This document shows positions 23,701-33,701 of a stretch of 64,000 bases of DNA, piece by piece (position 1 is the first letter of the stretch; every line of letters starts with the position of its first letter). The notes under the pieces were generated by a model. The model did no database searches. It saw only the letters and a program-made list of their open reading frames with translations, and had not been told where the DNA came from. The position numbers were made by a program, and so were the translations under genes. This DNA is from Macrocystis pyrifera. Lineage: Eukaryota > Sar > Phaeophyceae > Laminariales > Laminariaceae. Location of the stretch: NCBI GenBank assembly GCA_031763025.1, contig JASSKH010000037.1:1240001-1304000 (forward strand), given 5' to 3'.

Positions 23701-25079
23701 CGGCGAACCTGTTGCCGCTACAGCCCCACCAGAAAGCGCAGGCGAGCCTCTCCACAGGGGCCGGGGGGTTTGGACTGTCATCGGCTGAATCAAGGAGAAT
23801 GTCAGCGTCCATCGGGAGCTTAGTGGCGACGGTGCCAGAGGTCCTTGCTGACCTCTCCGGCCCATTGGGGGGAAAAGTCCGAAGGGAGTTGCCCAATTCG
23901 GACCTCGTTCGCCGCATATGGAGTAGCGTCAGGGACCTCCGTGACATCCATGGGGTATCGGAGGAGGCAATGGCGAACGTGGTCCCGGAAAGCTGGCGGA
24001 ACAGGGCGTTTCGCGCGAACGAAGGAGGAGTCTCAGAGCAGTCTGATATGGAGGCATTGCCATCACATGAAGCCCAAACGATCAGCTCCCACAAAGCGCA
24101 GCACAAGCTGGGGCAGCAGGTAAACCGGGTACGGTACCAACGGTACGTTGCGTCTCTGGACCAGCTCCTCGAGGCAGCAGGCCCGTCGAGTCGGAACGAC
24201 GTGTTCGGGGGAATCGAAACCAGAGATCTTGCCAAGGCTCGGCAACGGAGCCTATCGGGACCAGGCGCTGTCGCCTGTTTGAGGGCAAGGCCTGTGGACA
24301 CGGCACGGATCATACCGGCTTCGGAGTTCGTGTCTATGGGGCGGCGCTTTCTGGGAATGGAGGAGCCCATAGCGACGAGGTGCCCCTGCTGCGAAGCGAC
24401 GGATGTCACCACGCGTCACGCGCGCACATGCCACCGAGCAGGCGCGCAGGTAAACCAGCATCAACCGCTAGTCCACGCGCTGTCCCGCACCTTCAAGCGG
24501 TTGTCCATCCGCCATCAAACGGAAAGCGGAGCGCCCTTCAACGCCGACAGAAACCTCCGCATGGATATAGTGATCGAGAGGGGAGGCCTCCGAGACGCTA
24601 CGTCGTCAGAGTACCGTAACAAGGCGATACTCCTCGACATCACGCACGCAGACCCCCAAGCGAGAGTCCACATGCGGGCTGGCAGCGCTGATCGAGACGG
24701 ATCAGTTGCCTCCACTTTCGAGGCGCGAAAGCGCAACCACTACGCTCGTGCAGGACAAGTGTCCTTCGACGAGCGCAGCCATACACTTGTCACCCTCGCG
24801 GTAGAAAGCTTTGGACGCCTCGGCAAGGAAGGCAGCGATTTCATTGACCAGCTGGCAACGAGCATCGTCGGAGGAACGGACGGGGGATCTCTAGCAAGAA
24901 AAGGGGTTTGTAAGGAGCATCTTTTCCAGATCATATCGGTGACCACCCAGGTCGCGATCTCGCGCCGGGTGCACCGACATAAGCTCGCCCTGCGAGACCG
25001 CCAGGCCGCCAGGGGGAGAAGAGAGGAGGAGGGAGGACTACTTCCAATGGCGTGGGGATGGAATGTAGATGCGGAGTAG
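23701..25079 (+). pseudogene. Retrotransposon C-terminal part: zinc knuckle and restriction-like endonuclease
   Basis: Follows the RT thumb region (LLPLQPHQKAQASLS). A Cys/His knuckle at about 24379-24435 reads CPCCEATDVTTRHARTCH. The endonuclease core follows, with RMDIVIERG (first acidic residue, about 24558) and ILLDITHADP (second acidic strand, about 24628), matching the R-x-D...L-x-D/E pattern of restriction-like endonucleases in this class. The frame ends with TAG at 25077-25079 after WGWNVDAE. A 3' UTR of about 190 bp leads to the AAT tail. Confidence 0.75.
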
Positions 25080-25268
25080 GACGCAGGGCGTATAGATACA
25101 TAGTCGGTGAAAATACATCGGTAAAACGTAGTACGTATTCAATTGAGTATACGCAAGGAAGGAGAAAAGGTTGGATAAAATTGAGGGTGTTCGACGAATT
25201 ACGTTAGTTTTTTCATCTTGAATGAATAACGCCCTGCACATTGTCAGAAGGCAAATAATAATAATAAA

Positions 25269-25340
25269 AATATTCAATGATGGACCTCTGTCCGCTTCGC
25301 ATAATTTGATGTTTCCTTCCTGAGCGAGCGTAGCGGGCGG
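25269..25340 (+). repeat. Tail of repeat unit 3 and right target-site duplication
   Basis: AATATTCAA (25269-25277) followed by the rest of the unit up to GCGGGCGG. It then fuses directly to the middle of the next unit at CGGACCGTTCC. The end of unit 3 and the start of unit 4 are deleted, probably through short GCGGGCGG/CGG homology. Confidence 0.75.
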
Positions 25341-26406
25341 CGGACCGTTCCAGCGAGTCTTTGTTTTCTCCATTTCTCGTCGTACTTTCAGTCCTTCTTC
25401 CCTTTTTCTTCTTTCGTTTCGTGTGCGTGCGTGTACTCCGAGCACGGTTGCGCGGGCGAACCCGGCACCGTCGCGGGTGTCAGCGGATGCTGGCGAGTAG
25501 AGGGGGAGTTGCAAAGAGCGCGGTCGCCGCTTTCGTGCCTAGGCGTCGCGTGTGCCTCGCGACACGAGGGATGCATCAATAGGCTCTGTCTGGCCTCCAT
25601 TTATGATTTTGGATAGAGTACGTACGAGTATTTAAGGTTCGTTCGGGACTGTAAGATAATATTCAAGCGGTGCTTACTTTCGCGACCGGGCTGAGAATCA
25701 CAAGAGGGAGGTACCCCGAATAAGCACCAACATTGTCGAGTTTGCGTCGAGGTCCACGGTGAGCACCGGGTTTCACGCGACGCGGGCGACGGGGCTCAGA
25801 AGAGAGGGAGCGAAGCTTTACCCGGACTGAATCGGTGGCGAGATGGTCGCGAGAGGGGCGGGCGGCGTACGAGGCTGAGAGAGAAGCTCTGCTGTAAGAT
25901 TTTCTCTTTTTTTTTTCATTTTTTTCTTTTTTTGACTGGTGTAAGGTGTTCCACTCAGGTAGTAAATTATTACACGAAAGGGGACGGGGATTTTTTTTTT
26001 TCTTTTAGAAATTTTCGGTTTCATTTTCGTTGTTTTCGCTGTGTTGCTGCTGTGCCGTTCTGCGCTTTATTTATCTTTCGTACATACGAGTACACAGACA
26101 CAGAACATATCGAAAGAAGAAAATAAGTACCCTACCTGGGGTATGTACGTAGTATGTACGACGTGTGAGCGAGCATAGCGGAAACCCGCCCGCGACGCGA
26201 AGCATATGTGGCGTCCGAGCTGCTTTCTCCTGAAGCATGGCGGCAAGACTCTTGGCATTATCAAGTCGCCAGTTTGCAGCTAACTACAGGGGCCATAAAA
26301 AAAAACAATATTCAATCATGGACCTCTGTCCGCTTCGCATAATTTGATGTTTCCTTCCTGAGCGAGCGTAGCAGGCGGCGTAGGCCGCCCGCGGAGCGAA
26401 GCGCCT
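25341..26406 (+). repeat. 1.17-kb tandem repeat, unit 4 (5' truncated)
   Basis: Starts at the CGGACCGTTCCAGCGAG block. Its small ORF is lost: the start codon is ATA (CCCCGAATAAGC) and a short deletion shifts the frame. It ends at GCGCCTTGAACATACATACA, where the CATA tract begins. Confidence 0.75.
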
Positions 26407-27191
26407 TGAACATACATACATACATACATACATACATACATACATGCATACATACATACATACATACATACATACATACATACATACATACATACATACA
26501 TACATACATACATACATACATACATACATACATACATACATACATACATACATACATACATACATACATACATACATACATACATACATACATACATACA
26601 TACATACATACATACATACATACATACATACATACATACATACATACATACATACATACATACATACATACATACATACATACATACATACATACATACA
26701 TACATACATACATACATACATACATACATACATACATACATACATACATACATACATACATACATACATACATACATACATACATACATACATACATACA
26801 TACATACATACATACATACATACATACATACATACATACATACATACATACATACATACATACAACATACATACATACATACATACATACATACATACAT
26901 ACATACATACATACATACATACATACATACATACATACATACATACATACATACATACATACATACATACATACATACATACATACATACATACATACAT
27001 ACATACATACATACATACATACATACATACATACATACATACATACATACATACATACATACATACATACATACATACATACATACATACATACATACAT
27101 ACATACATACATACATACATACATACATACATACATACATACATACATACATACATACATACATACATACATACATACATACATACATACA

Positions 27192-27223
<32 letters not shown>

Positions 27224-27633
27224 CATACATACATACATACATACATACATACATACATACATACATACATACATACATACATACATACATACATACATAC
27301 ATACATACATACATACATACATACATACATACATACATACATACATACATACATACATACATACATACATACATACATACATACATACATACATACATAC
27401 ATACATACATACATACATACATACATACATACATACATACATACATACATACATACATACATACATACATACATACATACATACATACATACATACATAC
27501 ATACATACATACATACATACATACATACATACATACATACATACATACATACATACATACATACATACATACATACATACATACATACATACATACATAC
27601 ATACATACATACATACATACATACATACATACA

Positions 27634-27663
<30 letters not shown>
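26407..27663. repeat. CATA microsatellite, about 1.26 kb (roughly 314 repeats)
   Basis: Almost uninterrupted tetranucleotide repeat with only three visible interruptions (CATG near 26444, an ACAACATA slip near 26862, a CATATA slip near 27219). It sits exactly where other units have three CATA copies, so it is an expansion of a site inherited with the repeat unit. Long open frames in every phase are trivial products of the tetramer. Confidence 0.95.
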
Positions 27664-27665
<2 letters not shown>

Positions 27666-28820
27666 CTTACTTAGATCTCGATCTCTGAGCGTGCGCGGTT
27701 GGTACATCCCTGGCCTCTCCGAGCTCCCACTTGGGAATCGCCTCCGTTTATTACTTGCCGGACCGTTCCAGCGAGTCTTTGTTTTCTCCATTTTATTTCT
27801 CGTCGTACTTTCAGTCCTTCTTTCCTTTTTTCTTCTTTCGTTTCGTGTGCGTGCGTGTACTCCGAGCACGGTTGCGCGGGCGAACCCGGCACCGTCGCGG
27901 GTGTCAGCGGATGCTGGCGAGTAGAGGGGGAGTTGCAAGGAGAGCGGTCGCCGCTTTCGTGCCTAGGCGTCGCGTGTGCCTCGCGACACGAGGGATGCAT
28001 CAATAGGCTCTGTCTGGCCTTCATTTGTGATTTTGGATAGAGTACGTACGAGTATTTAAGGTTCGTTCGGGATTGTAAGATAATATTCAAGCGGTGCTTA
28101 TTTTTGCGACCGGGCTGAGAGTCACAAGAGGGAGGTACCCCGAATGAGCACCAACATTGTCGACCTTGCGTCGAGGTCCACGGTGAGCACCGGGCTTCAC
28201 GCGAGGCGGGCGACGGGGCTCACTGCGGAAGAGAGGGATGGAAGCTTTACCCGGACTGAATCGGTGGCGAGATGGTCACGAGAGGGGCGGGCGGCGTACG
28301 AGGCTGAGAGAGAAGCTCTGCTGTAAGATTTTTTCTTTTTTTGACTGGTGTAAGGTGTTCCACTCAGGTAGTAAATTATTACACGAAAGGGGACGGGGAT
28401 TTTATTCTTTTAGAAATTTTCGGTTTCATTTTCATTGTTTTTGCTGTGTTGCTGTCTAGTTGCTGTGCCGTTTTGTGCTTTATCTTTCGTACATACGACG
28501 AGTACACAGACACAGAGCATATCGAAAGAAGAAAATAAGTACCCTACCTGGGGTATGTAAGTATGTACGACGTGTGAGCGAGCGTAGCGGAAAACCGCCC
28601 GCGACGCGAAGCATATGTGGCGTCTGAGCTGTTTTCTCTTGGAGCATGGTGGCGGGACTCTTGGCATTATCAAGTCGCCCGTTTGTAGCTAACTACAGGG
28701 GCCATAAAAAAAAAACAATATTCAATCATGGACCTCTGTCCGCTTCGCATAATTTGATGTTCCGTTCCCGAGCGAGCGTAGCGGGCGGCGTAGGCCGCCC
28801 ACGGAGCGAAGCGCCTTGTA
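27664..28820 (+). repeat. 1.17-kb tandem repeat, unit 5
   Basis: Complete unit from GATCTCTGAGCGTGCGCGG to GCGCCTTGTA. In place of CATA repeats it is followed by CAGACATACAGGCATACAGG and a GACA run (to about 28862). Confidence 0.8.
28144..28326 (+). CDS. Small ORF of repeat unit 5 (60 codons), unknown function
   Basis: Same length, start context and stop/donor overlap as in units 1 and 2, with a few conservative substitutions (for example E7D and V28A relative to unit 2). It keeps the VARWSREGRAAYEAEREALL tail without change. The upstream TATTTAAG box is present. Three of six units keep the frame, which is suggestive but not proof of coding. Confidence 0.4.
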   Translation: MSTNIVDLASRSTVSTGLHARRATGLTAEERDGSFTRTESVARWSREGRAAYEAEREALL

Positions 28821-29370
28821 CAGACATACAGGCATACAGGCAGATAGACAGACAGACAGACAGAGTGTACATTGTTATTGCCCTCTCGATGAAATGCGTT
28901 CGAGCGCTGTTCTCAGTTTGCTTGTCTCTTTTTTTGTGAAGTCACCGGTGGAGTTGTTGAGAGTGTGACGGGAGAGGCTAGTTGGGACCAACCAGCACAG
29001 ACGGAACCCCAGAGTGCTGTGTTTGGCTCAGGCAGAGCGTCTACTTGTTGACTATCGGCACCACTTGTTATAGTACTCGGCGGGGACATATATCCAGCAG
29101 CAGCACACGAAGACGGAACGAGCACCCGTACCAGTACCACAGCAATGGGATCGATATCAGTGAGGTGTAATTGGGGTTGCTGGGCTAAATACAAGACTGT
29201 TGGCCAATGAAAAACGAAACATGAACGGGGAGAGGTCTCCAACAATCAGTCAGAAAGCTGACGACGCTCTCTTGGCCAAAGCAAAACATGTCGGTTGTTT
29301 ATTACAACAAGTAAACCACAGATTGACAAGAGGTCTCTGTACCGCGAAATAGTTGTTGTTGGCGACATGA
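28821..29370. other. No gene seen
   Basis: After a GACA run the sequence is of mixed composition with overlapping antisense frames only. Confidence 0.45.
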
Positions 29371-30720
29371 GAAGTGAGGTGGATGCATGCTCTAGGGGGC
29401 AAGAGCTTGCTGCCGGCGTCCTACGGTATCCTCCCAAACCTGAAAAAAAGCCCATTTTTTTGTTGTGTGTTGTTATATACACATTCGACAGATTGACGTA
29501 TTTTCAACTGCCGGGTTATTATTTTTGCGAGAACCAAAGCATACGATGAGGACCGCAAAATGCCAATAAAGGCGAAAAGTAGGAAGTAATCAACTACAGT
29601 AACTGCTGTTGTAAAAGACCTACGTGCAATTTTGGGTCATTCTTTTTGCGGGTACCAAAACATACGACGAGGATCGCAAAATACAAATAAAGGCAAAAAG
29701 TAGAAAGTAATCAACTAACTGCTGTTGTTGTAAAAGACCTATAATTTTGCTGTGGCACAAAAAGTAACCCACTCCTGTTGTAGTACTGTAAAAGACCTGC
29801 TACAGTATGCGAATGGAAACGCGAAGTACACCAAAAAAAATATTATTTCAGCTCGTGCGACGATACACGACAGACGCTCGATCTCGACAGAGACTCAGCC
29901 CACGGACAACCCGCGCGGTCGCGGGCAAGATCAACTAGTATAGATGACGGGCTCGAAGAAATGAGGTGGATGCATGCTCTAGGGGGCAAGAGCTTGCCGG
30001 CGGCGTCCTACGGTATCTTCCCAAAACTTTAAAAAACCCATTTTTTGCCATTCGAGACGTTTGTTGTACTGATAGACGACATGCATTTTTTTTTTTGCCA
30101 TTCGAGACGGATACAGCAAGTCTGCAGTACAGTAGTACTCGTCGATAATTTTGCTGTGGCACAAAAAGTAACCCACTCCTGTTGTAGTACTGTAAACGAC
30201 CTGCTATAGTATGCGAATGGAAACGCGAAGTACACCAAAAAAGTATTATTTCAGCTGGTGCAACGGTACACGATAGACGCTCGATCTCGACAGAGACTCA
30301 GCCAACGGGCAACCCGCACGGTGGCGGGCAAGATCAACTACAGTAGTACAGATGATGGACTCGAAGAAATGAGGTGGATGCATGCTCTAGGGGGCAAGAG
30401 CTTGCCGGCGGCGTCCAACGGTATCCTCCCAAACCTGAAAAAAAAGCCCATTTTTTGCCATTCGACACGTTTGCTGTACTGTAAAAGACGCTCGTGCGAC
30501 GATAGACGATAGATGCTCGATCTAGACAGAGACTCAGCCCACGGGCAACCCGCTCGGTGGCGGGAAAGATCAAATAGATGACGGGCTCGAAGAAATGAGG
30601 TGGATGCATGCTCTAGGGGGCAAGAGCTTGCCGGCGGCGTCCTACGGTATCCTCCCAAACCTGAAAAAAAGCCCATTTTTTGCCATTCGAGACGGACACA
30701 GCAGTAGCAGTACTCGTAGA
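29371..30720. repeat. Irregular tandem repeat with four copies of a ~110-bp core
   Basis: The core begins GAGGTGGATGCATGCTCTAG and runs to a CCATTTTTTGCCATTCGA-like end, at about 29376, 29963, 30371 and 30597. Larger blocks are shared by subsets: the CGATCTCGACAGAGACTCAG block before three cores, the CTGTGGCACAAAAAGTAACC block at 29750 and 30155, and a ~120-bp block at about 29530 and 29650. Spacing shrinks towards the right. On the minus strand the core reads GFFSGLGGYRRTP with LEHASTSFLRARHL, but I see no stronger coding sign. Confidence 0.7.
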
Positions 30721-30784
30721 TAATGTTTTTGATCTATTTCGTGCACACCAGCGGCCAATGCGCTGCACTGAGCGTAGGACCGAA

Positions 30785-31002
30785 GCGTCTGAGCCAACTC
30801 TTGTATTCATCGCCACCCTTGCACAACAAGACAGCACTACAGCAGTAGCAGGCACCTGGTCTGGTGTATAGACGTCTCCTCAACTCGGTATGGGCGTCTG
30901 AGCCAACTCTTGTATTCATCGCCACCCTTGCACAACAAGACGGCACTCCAGCAGTAGCAGGCACCTGGTCTGGTGTATAGACGTCTCCCCAACTCGGTAT
31001 GG
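30785..31002. repeat. Two-copy 109-bp direct duplication
   Basis: GCGTCTGAGCCAACTCTTG starts at 30785 and again at 30894. The copies differ at only a few positions (for example CACTACAGCAG versus CACTCCAGCAG), so the duplication is recent. Confidence 0.85.
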
Positions 31003-31230
31003 GATATGGGAAATGTTCGTGGTATGGTAAATGGGAATATGGGATATGGCATATGTTGGTGATATGGGATATGGGAATATGGAAAAAAACCACGAATGTG
31101 GTATGGTATGTGTTGACGGTATGGTACGGGAAAAATACAGTATATGGTATGGTACGTTTGCGGTATGGTACCATGGTACGATGTCGTGGATGTATTCTAT
31201 GGCTAAATTTGCCTGGTGGTATGGTACGTT
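31003..31230. repeat. GGTATGG/GGATATGG low-complexity tract
   Basis: Degenerate TATGG words repeated about every 6-12 bp. They give biased open frames on both strands. Confidence 0.7.
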
Positions 31231-32542
31231 TCAGTATATAAGGTCCTTAAGGGTCGAATACGTCGTACGAATATCATCTGTAACGAGCTTATATATCGGC
31301 CATTGGAAAGTGTTCGAAAATATAAGCCTTGCGGACAGACAGACAGACAGATTTGCTTTTACCAAAACTGAGCATACAGTTGCAACCGAACCCGAGGGGA
31401 CCGCATACTGAAGAAAAACGACAGTGTATGGTCTCTGGTTGGTTTAAAATCAGGCAAAAACAGTTGACAGCTACATAGACAAAAAGGACAAATCTTGGTG
31501 TACTTGGCCCGTTTCAAGCCAAAGCCAGGTACATGGTGTGAGGCTGGCCAATGGCAGGGCACCTGGCGTATGTTTTTTACTTGCCTTTAGTGTATACCGT
31601 GTACCTGTTTTGGGTCCAAAAGGGACCACGTATACCTTTCTTGGGTAAAGCCCTAAAGTCGATACAACCAAAAAGCAGGGGATGTTGAGAATTTATCCCC
31701 GCATTACCAAAAGGTAGGCACGGCTTGCAGGCGCTACAACGCCACCCAGCGCTTCTGCTTGGCTCCTTGGCTGAACACTGTCAACAACGAGCACGAACAC
31801 CGCCAAGGGCATCAGCACCGTCGATGCCGAGGAAGCAGGCACATTCCTTGTATGTTCGTGTGAACAAATGTATACATCGGAACATGGTATGTATCGCCGC
31901 ACTGTACAGTACGATACCAGAGCGACTGCATTGCCACAATAGTAGCAGTACGTTCGCGTGCTTGCTTATGTCAAACACTTTACGTTATGCCACGACAATC
32001 CACCCGGCGCAATCAATCTCTAAAGTTGGATCTGCCCGCACTAATCGTGGAACCTGACTGCTGTGGCGAGCTACTACTATTATCACTACTGTTGTCTTTG
32101 GAGCTACTCAGGAGCTCCTATCAATGTCCCTCTTCGCATCCAGGGTTTACACTTACTTGGCTGCATTAACTCTTTAGCTACTGGAGAATAGGTCCCACGC
32201 CATATCCTAGTACTTGGGGCCCTGCAGACGTGCAAGCAGTCAGGGTAGTCAGTGTCGTCGTACCAGGTATGTAATGTAAGTGTATATGTATTTTTTTTTA
32301 CAGTGGCTAGTTCCTGATTTTTTTCCACTTCGCTATATCCAAGTGTTTTACAGGAATTTCTGATTTTTCCACTTTGGATTCCAAAGCATACACTCGGCAT
32401 GCACATGATATGTACCAAAAACTAAACAAGAAAGCTGAAAGCCAGGCAATAGCAGACTCGAAAGACAAATACATAGAGCAGCGTGTGCAGGCGTGTGAGA
32501 CAGACAAAAAAAGTGAAAACAAACACGGCCCTCCAATATAGG
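31231..32542. other. No gene seen
   Basis: Contains a GACA run at about 31334-31350 and a TACCAGGTA word at 32261. No protein-like frame. Confidence 0.45.
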
Positions 32543-33525
32543 AAGGGGGCGTACTCATTTGTTGCATGCCTTAGTCATTTGACCATTGACCACGCATCCC
32601 TTTCGAGACGGAGCACCGTTCCTACTCCTAATAGAGACACCTCCAACAGTTGGGCGCTCAATACGCTGTTTCCATGTACTACATAATTTGTTTTTGCTAA
32701 TATAATCCCCTTCCTGTTTCGTCGCCTGTGGCCACCATTAATCTCCTAGGATAGCGACCGTTTTCTCGCTGCTATCTATTAAAAGTGTACCAAACTCCTC
32801 CATGTCACATTAGTCTATTTCTCTCGTCTCCTCTTCTAGTACATCCCGTTCCTCCTTGTGCATTTCATATTCTCCTACTATGAATATGTGAGTTCTACTC
32901 TATTGGTTTGTCACACGGGCACATCTGTGCATCTACCTTCTCCTTCTCCCGGCTACTGGTGTACCTCTTTCATCTTTCTGGCAGGTTCAGGTCCCCTACA
33001 CGAAATCGCAGTTTCAGCATTTTCACGAAGTCCATTGGACCGTGCAAATACGTTTTCATTCGTATTCCTTCGCTTATTCCCCCGTATATCTCTTAAGTGT
33101 TTCTCCGATTTCACCTTGTTTCTTAGCGCTAGCCTTTCCTTTCTTTCTATAATTTCTTCTACTTCTACCTTGTACGTCTCAAACTTGTCTGCGGACATCA
33201 TCTCTTCTCCTATACCCTTACATACTTTCTCGACTACACTATCCCACCTTATTCCAGCTCGCCCTTTTGTTGCTATCTCCCACACAGCTCTATCAACTAT
33301 GGCTGGCAACCTCTTCTTGGCATGTTCCTTACTTTTTATTGTCATTTCAACTTCCTCGTGTCTATTTGTCTTGAGTGGGTACATTCCCAGTTCTGCTCTT
33401 AATCCTGTATTACTATTAATAGTCGTACTTCAGCAGCTTAGTATTTTTCTAGCTGCTGTCATCTGTACTGTTTCCAACTGTTTTACCAACTTGGCGTTCC
33501 CTTCACATAATATTGGAGGGGGGGG
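32543..33525 (-). mobile_element. 5'-truncated LINE, copy B (C-terminal coding part)
   Basis: The minus strand encodes the C-terminal part of the same LINE family found at 59.3-62.2 kb. Shared landmarks are VKQLETVQMTA (about 33490), LRAELGMYPLKTNR, GIRWDSVVEKV (about 33250) and a C-terminus with SIRSRNGAPSRKGCVVNGQ that ends in TGA near 32556. Several stops and frame changes are present. Only sequence downstream of the RT is left, typical of incomplete target-primed reverse transcription. It lies just upstream of membrane-protein gene 1. Confidence 0.7.
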
Positions 33526-33701
33526 AGTGTGGCGTCTGGGATTCCGATGCACCCCCGGATGCACGTCTAAAATAACACGTTCCCGGCGTTGTTTTGTTTT
33601 CCTCGGTATGAAACGTCTGACTAGGTACTGTAATATCAACCGTCCGCGTGTCGCGATGTACGAACGCACCTTCACCCGTGTCGATGAGGTCGTGTAGATA
33701 A

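Larger units (their letters stand above)
19481..25268 (+). mobile_element. Non-LTR retrotransposon with C-terminal restriction-like endonuclease
   Basis: A near full-length copy of 5.79 kb, bounded by 9-bp duplications and ending in an (AAT)n-A tail. In order it encodes a long N-terminal region with two Cys/His clusters, a reverse transcriptase, a Cys-rich knuckle and a PD-(D/E)XK-type endonuclease. This is the architecture of the R2/R4/CRE/NeSL/Utopia group of target-primed retrotransposons. The reading is broken by in-frame TAG codons (19914, 20469, 21939) and by frame changes near 22020, 22350 and 23700, so this copy is not functional as read. It is nested inside repeat unit 3. Confidence 0.85.

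Noticed and set aside
23594-24412. 272-codon minus-strand frame
   Set aside because: It lies opposite the reverse transcriptase/endonuclease coding frame, whose motifs are clear. It is a GC-rich antisense shadow.
26284-27938. Very long open frames (over 400 codons) on both strands
   Set aside because: They are translations of the CATA microsatellite with no stop in any phase, not genes.
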